Source: an uncultured Eubacteriales bacterium (GTDB lineage: Bacteria > Bacillota > Clostridia > Christensenellales > CAG-314). Taken from it: 18,339 bases of DNA. This document shows, piece by piece, positions 1-5,765 of this stretch. A program made the position numbers and the translations under genes. The stretch's first letter is position 1. Every line of letters starts with the position of its first letter. Location: contig URET01000025.1 in NCBI GenBank assembly GCA_900546875.1, positions 1 through 18,339 of the forward strand, read 5' to 3'. The notes below the pieces were generated by a model. That model was not told the DNA's origin, made no database searches, and saw nothing but the letters and a program-made list of their open reading frames with translations.

Positions 1-398
1 CCATTTATCAGTTAAAGCGCGGGGACGAAACAAGGGACTTGCGCTTTGAGCCTTACGACCGTCTGCAAGCGGCGGAACACGCCGTAGACCGGGCAAATTA
101 TGAGCTGATTTATACCGCGCCCCTTACGCGGGACACTTCCCTTGAAGATATTTACACACGCTTTAATATCGACCACCCCGCCGACTTCAAGGGACATAGC
201 CTTTCCGTTTCCGATATTGTGGTGCTTCATCGGGACGGCAGGGACGCCGCCCATTATGTAGACAGTATCGGCTATCGGGAAGTGCCGGAGTTTTTTAAGG
301 AGCAGGGACGGCAGCTTACCCCCGACGAGCTGGAAACGGGCGAAACCGTGAAAACGCCGAGGGGGACTTTCTATGTAACCGCCATGAGCCGCGAGTAA
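1..398 (+). CDS. YodL-domain protein, C-terminal part; open at the left edge, cut by an in-frame TAA
   Basis: The frame is open from base 3, reading IYQLKRGDETRDLRF before the internal TTG at 39, so the true start lies outside the window and 39 is not the start. The visible part matches the YodL domain of Tn1549-type ICE proteins as I remember it: RFEPYDRLQAAEHAV, then the conserved stretch ending HSLSVSDIVVLHRDG, then YVDSIGYREVPEFF. In those relatives the polypeptide continues directly into a DUF4316 segment beginning near 'MEAAGYG..HH'. Here the frame ends with TAA at 396-398 and the next codon, in the same frame, is ATG of that DUF4316 segment. So this is either half of a gene broken by a nonsense mutation or the upstream member of a split gene. 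Molecular function unknown; it is found with conjugation genes. Confidence 0.75.
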   Translation, partial: IYQLKRGDETRDLRFEPYDRLQAAEHAVDRANYELIYTAPLTRDTSLEDIYTRFNIDHPADFKGHSLSVSDIVVLHRDGRDAAHYVDSIGYREVPEFFKEQGRQLTPDELETGETVKTPRGTFYVTAMSRE

Positions 399-794
399 AT
401 GGAAGCCGCCGGGTACGGGCTTCATCATCAATCCGAGGACGGCAAATATCTGATTATGGGGAATGGGACGCGGGCTTTTGCTATTCCCGCCGAGCAGCCG
501 GAAAAGGTCAATCCCTTAAAGCACATCGAGGACACCGTAGAGCAGAACGACAACGCTTTTGACGGGCTTATCAATAATACGCCGCAGACGCCCACCGCCG
601 GAGAGCTGGAGCAAAAAGCAAAGGCGGGCGAGCCGATCTCCCTTGCGGACTATGTCGCCGCAATCAAAGCGGAGAAAGAGCGCGGCGGCGCAAAGCAGGA
701 AAAGCCCTCTATCCGGGCGCAGCTTCGAGCTGAAAAGGAACGGGCGGCGCAGAAAAAGACCGTAAAGGCGAAAAATCACGAATTGGAGGTATGA
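399..794 (+). CDS. DUF4316-type segment, in frame with and directly after the YodL ORF stop
   Basis: 131 codons starting MEAAGYGLHHQSEDGKYLIM, followed by GTRAFAIPAEQPEKVNPLKHIEDTV, which I recognise as the DUF4316 region normally fused C-terminal to YodL. The second half (from about residue 70) is charged and low in complexity, rich in Lys, Glu, Ala and Arg, and ends RAQLRAEKERAAQKKTVKAKNHELEV; it is likely helical. The ATG abuts the upstream TAA (TAAATG) in the same frame, and there is no clear Shine-Dalgarno sequence before it (GCCGCGAG only). Independent translation would depend on re-initiation. It could be a dead 3' half, a product of stop readthrough, or a real second cistron. The downstream TTRAP gene follows closely, so the operon itself appears intact. 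Confidence 0.6.
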   Translation: MEAAGYGLHHQSEDGKYLIMGNGTRAFAIPAEQPEKVNPLKHIEDTVEQNDNAFDGLINNTPQTPTAGELEQKAKAGEPISLADYVAAIKAEKERGGAKQEKPSIRAQLRAEKERAAQKKTVKAKNHELEV

Positions 795-796
795 GT

Positions 797-1003
797 ATGG
801 TACAGTTTACCGTTGAAGAAACAAACCTTATGAGCATTTACCACGAGGGCGGCAAGGCGCAGCTTATGGAGAACATGACCGCCGCGCTGCCCGATATGGA
901 CGCGGATATGCGGGAGCTTGCAAAGCGTACCCTTTCCAAAGTGGACGCTTTGACCGATGAAGAATACGCGGGGCTTGCCGTCTATGCCGCCGATGAAGCA
1001 TGA
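797..1003 (+). CDS. Transposon-transfer assisting protein (TTRAP family)
   Basis: A small acidic protein of 68 residues, MVQFTVEETNLMSIYHEGGK, followed by alternating Asp/Glu-rich helices and ending LTDEEYAGLAVYAADEA. The FTVEE.NL.xIY opening and the closing 'LTDEEYAGL' are typical of the TTRAP family (formerly DUF4319) carried by Tn1549-like elements. Start choice: GGAGG lies at 785-789. The ATG at 791 would be only 1 nt from it, whereas the ATG at 797 has a normal 7-nt spacing, so 797 is preferred. It overlaps the next gene by ATGA at 1000-1003, suggesting translational coupling. The family name comes from linkage to transfer; no biochemical activity is known to me. Confidence 0.75.
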   Translation: MVQFTVEETNLMSIYHEGGKAQLMENMTAALPDMDADMRELAKRTLSKVDALTDEEYAGLAVYAADEA

Positions 1004-1386
1004 GCGCGATGAAGCGGCTGACGCCGCCGCAAAGCCGGAAAGTCAATGCCCTTGTAAAACGGGAGTGCTGCAACTGCGTAGACGGTAAATGCCTTTTGCT
1101 GGACGACGGGGACGAGTGCGTTTGTCCGCAGCTCATTTCCTATTCGCTGCTTTGCAAATGGTTTCGCGTTGCCGTACTTCCCGCCGACAAGCTCCTGTAT
1201 GCAGAGCTGATGAACACCGAGGACAAAAGACGTTGTATCGAGTGCGGCGCGTCCTTTGCGTCCAGCTCAAACAGCGTCAAATACTGCCCGGAGTGCCGCA
1301 AGCGGATCACCCGCAGACAAGCCGCCGAGCGTATGCGAAAAATGCGCTCCCTGTTACGCGATAGGGGCGCAAAAAGCCTTGTATAG
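1000..1386 (+). CDS. Cysteine-rich VLP-domain protein, putative zinc binding
   Basis: 128 residues with 12 cysteines. The N-terminal half has C23/C24/C26, C31, C40, C42 and C52, followed by the V59-L60-P61 motif that names the Cys_rich_VLP family. The C-terminal half has a zinc-ribbon-like pair, C79-x2-C82 and C96-x2-C99, then a strongly basic tail (RKRITRRQAAERMRKMRSLLRDR) that could contact nucleic acid. The start overlaps the TTRAP stop (ATGA); an alternative ATG lies three codons downstream at 1009. This is the last gene of the rightward conjugation operon, followed by two hairpins. Family members are found in ICEs next to TTRAP, YodL and relaxase genes. Metal binding is inferred from cysteine spacing only. 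Confidence 0.75.
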   Translation: MSAMKRLTPPQSRKVNALVKRECCNCVDGKCLLLDDGDECVCPQLISYSLLCKWFRVAVLPADKLLYAELMNTEDKRRCIECGASFASSSNSVKYCPECRKRITRRQAAERMRKMRSLLRDRGAKSLV

Positions 1387-1387
1387 C

Positions 1388-1408
1388 GCGGCTCTGACAG
1401 CCGCTTTT
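1388..1408 (+). terminator. Short rho-independent terminator after the Cys-rich VLP gene
   Basis: GCGGCT (1388-1393), loop CTGAC, AGCCGC (1399-1404), then TTTT. It begins two bases after the stop codon. The T-run is short, so termination may be partial, with the larger hairpin at 1485-1532 acting as a second barrier. Confidence 0.55.
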
Positions 1409-1484
1409 CCATAGGGCAAGGGCTTTATACCTTTTCCCTCAAAAATGACGTTCTACTGCGTAACGCCTTTTCCTGCACCCATAG

Positions 1485-1537
1485 AAAACCGGGGCGCGGT
1501 GGCCACACTATCGGCTGCCGCGTCCCGGTTTTTTCTG
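1485..1537. terminator. 20-bp hairpin between convergent operons, probable bidirectional terminator
   Basis: Arms 1485-1504 and 1513-1532 pair over 20 bp without a bulge (three G-T wobbles), loop ACACTATC. The stem ends AAAACC/GGTTTT, so a T-run follows it on both strands. It lies between the rightward conjugation operon and the leftward mobilization operon, which end at 1386 and 1540. Known logic for convergent operons supports bidirectional termination; another role such as a recombination or nick-site structure cannot be excluded. Confidence 0.7.
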
Positions 1538-1539
1538 TT

Positions 1540-1791
1540 TTATAAAACTTCAATATCCGCTATGTAATATGGCATTGCGCCGATAAGGGTATTGTCCTCT
1601 GTCTTTAAGACAAGCAAGTCGGTTTCTCTGATGTAGCGTCCATAGTCAATACGCTGCACATAGCCTACAAGGTTTTTCCCGTCCGTGAATGTAATTTTCA
1701 CTTTGCTCCCTATGTCGATATAATATTCCATACCGTACATATCATTTTCTTTTGTTACTCTGATACACGCCGTAATATCAACGATTTTCAT
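1540..1791 (-). CDS. Small beta-rich protein downstream of the relaxase, function unknown
   Basis: 83 residues beginning MKIVDITACIRVTKENDMYG. The first methionine that makes sense is at 1791, because the frame opens further upstream only inside the relaxase gene. The ATG is preceded by purine-rich GGAAAGGAACGGG and starts one base after the relaxase TAA at 1793, so the two are likely co-translated. Alternating hydrophobic and polar residues (GSKVKITFTDGKNLVGYVQRID, then DLLVLKTEDNTLIGAMPYYIADIEVL) suggest a small beta barrel; 'KVKITFTDGKNLVGYVQRID' resembles the Sm/LSm beta1-beta3 pattern. That resemblance is an impression, not a family assignment. Its place in the mob operon suggests a role tied to mobilization or RNA/DNA binding. 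Confidence 0.6.
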   Translation of the reverse strand: MKIVDITACIRVTKENDMYGMEYYIDIGSKVKITFTDGKNLVGYVQRIDYGRYIRETDLLVLKTEDNTLIGAMPYYIADIEVL

Positions 1792-1792
1792 T

Positions 1793-3130
1793 TTATTCCC
1801 GTTCCTTTCCTTTCTCCTGTTCCGGCTCTCTTGGCTGCCGTAAAATGCTGTCAATGTTCCGCTTGATAACGTCGTACTCCTTAACCTGTTTTTTCAGCTT
1901 GCCATAGTCGGCGTATAGGGTTTCTTTTCGCTCTTGCAGTTTGGCGTACTCTATTTGCAGCGCGGCAATATCGGGAAGTTTGGAAATGCCCGCCCCCTTG
2001 ATTGCCTTTACTGCCGCTTCATGCAGGATTATATCGCGCTCATGGGCTGCCCGGTAGCTGCCCCTGTCCTTTGCCTTGCGGTAAGCGTCGTAGGAGGGCT
2101 TTGTCTTTTGGTAGGTGGTAATGTTCTTGATTAGCACCGCCATATCGGAAAGCCTTGCTTCCACGTCCTTTAATGCTTCTGCCGCCTGTCCGCTTGCCGT
2201 CTGGACTTCTGCGATCTTGGCGGTCAAATCCCCGTACTGTTCAATCCCGTGTGTTGTGAGGAAGTTATACGTCTTTGCCGCCTGTTTCAGATTGTGGATT
2301 TTCGCCCATTGTTCATAGCCCCGGCTCTGCGCCGCTTTGATACTGTTTTCAATGTCAATGAGCAGAGACACGCCCCGATCTGCTTGCGGGGCTTTTGCAG
2401 CGCGGGTACGCTTGCCCTCTATCCGTTCCTTGATTGCGTCCTCGGTGTAGTCTGCGCCGATAGTCTTTAAGCGGGTAAACCGTTCCTGCCCTGGCACAAG
2501 GCAGGACACATATTTTCCGCGCTTTATCTCATAGCCCAACCCTTGCAGACGGGATAGCAATTCCTCGAAGCTATTTACTTGCGGGATAAGGGTATCAACG
2601 GCAATCTTCAATTTTGCCTTTGCAGATTTCTCCTTGTGGTACGCGGCATAATTTTTCCCCTTGCTGCCTTTCTCCGGCACGACCACCGATAAGCCGTTTT
2701 CCCGGCACAGCCTGTCGCTGATGTTGCGTATGCCGTAATAGGTGCGCTTATTGGAAACGTACTTATGGTGGTCTACAAAGTTGACCGCGCAAAAAATGAT
2801 ATGGTTATGGATATGCCCCTTGTCAATGTGCGTCGTGAGGACGTATTCATGCTGCCCCTTTGTTACCGCGTCGGCAAGCTGCCGCCCGATCTCATGGGCT
2901 TTTTCGTAATCGACTTCCCCCGGCTCAAAGGATTGTATCAAGTGGTGGGCGAGGTTGTTTCCCTTATCCAACGCTTGCGACAGGGTAAAGGCAAACTCAA
3001 TGTCCGCCGTTTCATAGGAGCAGCCGAAAGAGGACACAAGCATTTTCCCGTCCGTCTTATCCGGGTTTTGGATATAGTCAAGGGCTTTGCTCAACGTGCT
3101 TTTAACAGGTTTAATCTTTGTAACCGCCAT
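1793..3130 (-). CDS. Relaxase / mobilization nuclease (MobA/VirD2-like)
   Basis: 445 residues. The N-terminal relaxase domain (about 1-190) carries the three-histidine metal motif H101-I-D103-K-G-H106-I-H108-N-H110, followed by IIFCAVNF. A candidate nicking tyrosine is Y19 in ALDYIQNPDKT. By family knowledge it nicks oriT, stays covalently bound to the 5' end and leads the strand into the recipient through the ICE's type IV machinery, helped by MobC. The middle (about 190-240) holds a DNA-binding-like segment. The C-terminal half (about 250-445) is rich in Lys, Glu and Ala and probably coiled coil, ending in a charged tail. The start ATG at 3130 has GCGGAGAT before it and lies 40 bases inside the MobC gene, indicating coupling. 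The C-terminus is intact and the length is reasonable for Tn1549-type relaxases. Confidence 0.9.
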   Translation of the reverse strand: MAVTKIKPVKSTLSKALDYIQNPDKTDGKMLVSSFGCSYETADIEFAFTLSQALDKGNNLAHHLIQSFEPGEVDYEKAHEIGRQLADAVTKGQHEYVLTTHIDKGHIHNHIIFCAVNFVDHHKYVSNKRTYYGIRNISDRLCRENGLSVVVPEKGSKGKNYAAYHKEKSAKAKLKIAVDTLIPQVNSFEELLSRLQGLGYEIKRGKYVSCLVPGQERFTRLKTIGADYTEDAIKERIEGKRTRAAKAPQADRGVSLLIDIENSIKAAQSRGYEQWAKIHNLKQAAKTYNFLTTHGIEQYGDLTAKIAEVQTASGQAAEALKDVEARLSDMAVLIKNITTYQKTKPSYDAYRKAKDRGSYRAAHERDIILHEAAVKAIKGAGISKLPDIAALQIEYAKLQERKETLYADYGKLKKQVKEYDVIKRNIDSILRQPREPEQEKGKERE

Positions 3131-3420
3131 ATCTCCGCAAGCACCCCCTTTATTTCTTCTATATCCTCTTGATAGACGCTGCCCATCGCATTAACGCGCT
3201 TTGAAATCTGATTAACGTTGACCCCGATTTTCTGTATCTCTGCTGTCATAGCCTTTATGTCGCTATGGTCTACTTGGATAATGTACCCGTCGATTGCCAT
3301 TTTCCGCAAATAGGCTTCCATGTTCCGGGTAGGGACGAGCTTCATTTTCTGCTCAATCAACGCCCGTTCTTCCTCGGTTACTCTGAATTTGATTTGCACC
3401 GTCCGTTTCCTGCCGCTCAT
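3091..3420 (-). CDS. mobC: Relaxosome accessory protein MobC
   Basis: 109 residues starting MSGRKRTVQIKFRVTEEERAL. The N-terminus is basic with a ribbon-helix-helix-like pattern (VQIKFRVTEEERALIEQKM). The C-terminal part has the MobC-type segment with 'IQKIGVNVNQISKRVNAMG' and helices up to EIWRLQRLNLL. MobC binds next to oriT and helps the relaxase melt and nick it. Start choice: the ATG at 3420 follows AAGGAG by 6 nt. An in-frame start further upstream at 3459 lacks this and would add 13 unconserved-looking residues. It overlaps the relaxase start by 40 bases, forming mobC-relaxase-small protein in one leftward operon. The candidate oriT lies immediately upstream. Confidence 0.85.
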   Translation of the reverse strand: MSGRKRTVQIKFRVTEEERALIEQKMKLVPTRNMEAYLRKMAIDGYIIQVDHSDIKAMTAEIQKIGVNVNQISKRVNAMGSVYQEDIEEIKGVLAEIWRLQRLNLLKAR

Positions 3421-3448
3421 GCCGCGCTCCTTTCTCTCTGCAAAGAGG

Positions 3449-3534
3449 GTTTGGGACACTTCCCAACAAGCAATTTTCAGCCGCCGCGCCGCAGGGCGCA
3501 GGGGGACGAAAATACGGAAAGGGTACCCCTTTCC
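3449..3534. other. Candidate origin of transfer (oriT)
   Basis: Upstream of mobC, where oriT of this relaxase class usually lies, there are three inverted repeats: TTGGGA-CACT-TCCCAA (3451-3466), a GC-rich GCGCC-GCA-GGGCGC at about 3486-3501, and GGAAAGGG-TAC-CCCTTTCC (3516-3534). The last is perfect over 8 bp with a KpnI-like palindrome at its centre. The region has no convincing gene on either strand. Position plus inverted repeats support oriT; the nick site cannot be read from sequence alone. Confidence 0.45.
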
Positions 3535-3601
3535 TATGCTTGCTATTCATCTTTTCGTATTCTCCCACGATGAAAGTGCAGATTTGCCGAACACTTCCGC
3601 A

Positions 3602-3642
3602 GAAAAAGACAAACGCCATAGAAACAATGCGTTTCCATAGCG
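3602..3642 (-). terminator. Probable terminator of the XRE regulator gene
   Basis: Read on the minus strand, an imperfect 12-bp stem (10 pairs; arms 3614-3625 and 3631-3642, loop of 5) is followed by a T-rich tract (TTTGTCTTTTTCT). It begins about 26 bases after the XRE stop codon and separates that gene from the oriT/mob block. Confidence 0.5.
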
Positions 3643-3667
3643 TCCTTTTGCCTGTTTTGCTTTGTGT

Positions 3668-3997
3668 TTACTCTTTTTCGACTTCCGTAATTTCCCTTGC
3701 CGTTGCGGTTACAATCCGTATGCCCTTATCGCTCATACCGTCCAGCAGCGCGTCAAGTTGCCGCCGATTGGTGGATTTCTCCGCGTCACTGTTCGGGAAG
3801 AAAAATTGATCTACCGAAATATGATACCGGGTTACAAGATCATAGAACACCTGTAAACTCGGTTGCTGTCCCTTGTTCTCGATATTCGCAAGGTAGCGCG
3901 GGGAAATATATAACTCGTCGCTTACCTTTTTCCGGCTTTCGCCGTATTCTTTTCTCGCGGCTTTTATGGCTGCCCCGAAAGCCTTAAAATCGTACAA
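3668..3997 (-). CDS. XRE-family helix-turn-helix regulator (Tn916 Orf9-like)
   Basis: 109 residues. An HTH_3-type domain occupies about residues 5-65: FGAAIKAARKEYGESRKKVSDELYISPRYLANIENKGQQPSLQVFYDLVTRY, with the turn and recognition helix around 'ISPRYLANIENKG'. The C-terminus (SDAEKSTNRRQLDALLDGMSDKGIRIVTATAREI) is a helical tail seen in ICE regulators of this type. The start is a TTG with a weak ribosome binding site, so expression may be low. In Tn916 the comparable gene, orf9, lies divergent from the orf7/orf8 regulators and represses transfer; here the same orientation is kept but about 3.4 kb of cargo separates it from the sigma gene. A repressor role is inferred from family and position. 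Confidence 0.8.
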   Translation of the reverse strand: MYDFKAFGAAIKAARKEYGESRKKVSDELYISPRYLANIENKGQQPSLQVFYDLVTRYHISVDQFFFPNSDAEKSTNRRQLDALLDGMSDKGIRIVTATAREITEVEKE

Positions 3998-4107
3998 TGG
4001 TACAGGTCGCTTTGCATTCTCAATTCACCCTATTACATTTTACAGTTCACCTTTCTGTTTGGATATGTCTACACAATTCCTATTATTGGCTTAAATAAAT
4101 CATATAT

Positions 4108-4141
4108 AACCTTGACATGGCGTTGTCATGGTTATTATAAT
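4108..4141 (+). promoter_or_regulatory. Promoter with overlapping palindromic operator, upstream of the WYL regulator gene
   Basis: TTGACA at 4112-4117 and TATAAT at 4136-4141 (18-bp spacer; TTATAA one base earlier gives 17). A 26-bp imperfect palindrome covers 4108-4133: left arm AACCTTGACA, six-base centre, right arm TGTCATGGTT; 9 of 10 positions are symmetrical. It covers the -35 box and most of the spacer, so a bound dimer would block RNA polymerase. The nearest candidate binder is the WYL protein just downstream (autoregulation); the XRE protein is an alternative. Confidence 0.7.
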
Positions 4142-4165
4142 ATAATTAAGTATGGGGGTGATAAT

Positions 4166-5083
4166 TTGCAGGAAAGCAGACTGTTTAGAATTTTGTATTA
4201 CTTACTGGATAAAGGGCACGCTACCGCTCCTGAATTAGCAGAAAAATTTGAAGTTTCCGTTCGCACAATTTATCGTGATGTAGACGCTATAAGTAGCGCG
4301 GGTATTCCTATCTATGTTACAACTGGAAGAAACGGCGGCATACAGTTCCTTGATGATTACATCATTAACAAATCATTTTTTTCAGATAGGGAAAAGTTAG
4401 AGATATTATCCAGTTTGCAAAGCCTATCCGCCGTTCAATATCCAGAGGTAGACACTATTTTGAATAAACTTGGTGCAATTTTTCAAACCAGCTTAACTGA
4501 TTGGATTGATGTGGATTTTTCTCGTTGGGGTAGTGTTGCAGAAAGTGAAAATAGATTGTTTAGGCAACTAAAACAGGCAATATTAGAAAACTGCGAAATC
4601 ACTTTTGACTATTACAATTCTACTGGTGATAGCAGTAAGAGAAATGTATATCCATATAAATTGATCTATAAAGACAGAGCATGGTATTTATTCGCTTTTT
4701 GCCTTTCACGCAATGAAAATAGATTATTTCGACTTTCGCGGATAAAAAACCTACTTTTAACAGAAATGCATTTTGAGCGCAAAACAGATATATGCCAATA
4801 TCATTCCGTCTTTCCAATGCCAAAGGAAATTGGAAATTTGATTGATTTAGAACTGGAGTTTACTTTAGATGTTGGGTATAGGTTATTTGATACGCTGGAC
4901 GATACGGCTATTATGAAACATGAAAACGGATATACTGTTAAACTTACTCTGCCGGAAAATAATTGGCTATATGATTTTCTTATGTCATTCGGAGACAAAG
5001 TAACCATAGTTCGCCCCAAATCTATCCGTCAAACATTGAAAGCAAAGCATGAAGCTGCAAAAGAACATCATAAAGGAGAATAA
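4166..5083 (+). CDS. WYL-domain transcriptional regulator (YafY type, HTH_11 + WYL)
   Basis: 305 residues. The N-terminal winged helix-turn-helix (about 3-60) reads SRLFRILYYLLDKGHATAPELAEKFEVSVRTIYRDVDAISSAG, typical of the DeoR/YafY class, followed by the wing TTGRNGGIQF. The WYL domain (about 130-210) has YPYKLIYKDRAWYLFAF, with the naming W173-Y174-L175, and FRLSRI. A WCX-type C-terminal region follows. Start choice: TTG at 4166 has GGGGGTG 5 nt upstream. The earlier ATG at 4112 lies inside the promoter and is rejected. WYL proteins sense ligands, often nucleic acid or nucleotide species, and switch repression. The gene is followed by the UDG-like gene 4 bases after its stop, so the two form an operon under the palindromic promoter. 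Base composition is AT-rich compared with the ICE backbone. Confidence 0.9.
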   Translation: MQESRLFRILYYLLDKGHATAPELAEKFEVSVRTIYRDVDAISSAGIPIYVTTGRNGGIQFLDDYIINKSFFSDREKLEILSSLQSLSAVQYPEVDTILNKLGAIFQTSLTDWIDVDFSRWGSVAESENRLFRQLKQAILENCEITFDYYNSTGDSSKRNVYPYKLIYKDRAWYLFAFCLSRNENRLFRLSRIKNLLLTEMHFERKTDICQYHSVFPMPKEIGNLIDLELEFTLDVGYRLFDTLDDTAIMKHENGYTVKLTLPENNWLYDFLMSFGDKVTIVRPKSIRQTLKAKHEAAKEHHKGE

Positions 5084-5087
5084 AGAT

Positions 5088-5681
5088 ATGAATATACAAA
5101 ATGAGCTTGAGGCGAAAGTAGGCAGAAGAAGCAGCATATATCTTAACAACATTGAAATTGATCCCCTTATGATTAAGGCAATTATGATAAATGAGGTTGT
5201 ACCCTCTGACGCTTCACAGGATTTTTATGGAGTCCCTGACGCTGATTATCTGAAAACGACTATTCCTCTTTTTCAAGGAGCAGGAGCAAAGGTTAACTCT
5301 ATGCAAGACATATTGCAAATGGGGATCTATATTACAAATGCCGTAAAAACTCCAAAGACAGAATATGCTATCGAAAAAAGTAGTATTGAAGATAGTTTGC
5401 CCTATTTAGAAGCAGAACTTTCTTTATTCCCCCATGTAAAGGTTATTATGCTTATGGGTGATGTTGCAAAAAAAGCCTTTAACATGATTACGAAAAAGGC
5501 AACAAAGAAAAATGTTGTTTCTGCCGTTTCCACCTATAAATTGCGTACTACCGAAATCTATTATAACGGTATTAGAGTAATGCCATCCTACATAATGACA
5601 GGAGGAAATATTCTAATTGAAAAGTCAAAAGTAGCAATGGCAACCGAGGACATTGCCACCATGTTAGAAATAATCAAGTAA
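5088..5681 (+). CDS. Uracil-DNA-glycosylase-superfamily-like protein with altered active-site motifs
   Basis: 197 residues, start ATG at 5088 with AAAGGAG about 10 nt upstream, overlapping the end of the WYL gene's tail. I recognise it as the 'uracil-DNA glycosylase family' protein found next to YafY regulators in Clostridia. The UDG-like order is visible: AIMINEVVPSD (32-41, where the usual enzymes have a GE.PG-type water-activating loop), YITNAVKTPK (81-90), HVKVIMLMGDVAKKAF (116-131, Rossmann-like strand), and VMPSYIMTGGN (164-174). In active UDGs the last motif begins with a catalytic His (HPS); here it is Met-Pro-Ser-Tyr. So a canonical uracil excision activity is doubtful, and it may bind damaged bases, nucleotides or a small molecule. 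No signal peptide is seen, so it is cytoplasmic. Partner in function is probably the WYL regulator. Confidence 0.7.
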   Translation: MNIQNELEAKVGRRSSIYLNNIEIDPLMIKAIMINEVVPSDASQDFYGVPDADYLKTTIPLFQGAGAKVNSMQDILQMGIYITNAVKTPKTEYAIEKSSIEDSLPYLEAELSLFPHVKVIMLMGDVAKKAFNMITKKATKKNVVSAVSTYKLRTTEIYYNGIRVMPSYIMTGGNILIEKSKVAMATEDIATMLEIIK

Positions 5682-5701
5682 AAAACCATATAAAGATTTT
5701 G

Positions 5702-5735
5702 AAAGCCTGACAGCCATTGTCAGGCTTTTATTTTT
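5702..5735 (+). terminator. Rho-independent terminator after the UDG-like gene
   Basis: Perfect 11-bp stem AAAGCCTGACA (5702-5712), loop GCCAT, TGTCAGGCTTT (5718-5728), followed by TATTTTTA. It separates the regulator/UDG-like operon from the MFS gene, so the exporter either has its own promoter or depends on read-through. Confidence 0.85.
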
Positions 5736-5765
5736 ATAATAGGGGTAAATTTTAAGGGGTGCGGT

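Noticed and set aside
2765..3172. 135-residue plus-strand frame inside the relaxase gene
   Set aside because: Antisense to the conserved relaxase domain with the His motif; no ribosome site.
4112..4165. ATG start at 4112 for the WYL regulator
   Set aside because: It lies within the -35 box of the promoter; TTG at 4166 has GGGGGTG at the right distance and begins the conserved HTH domain.
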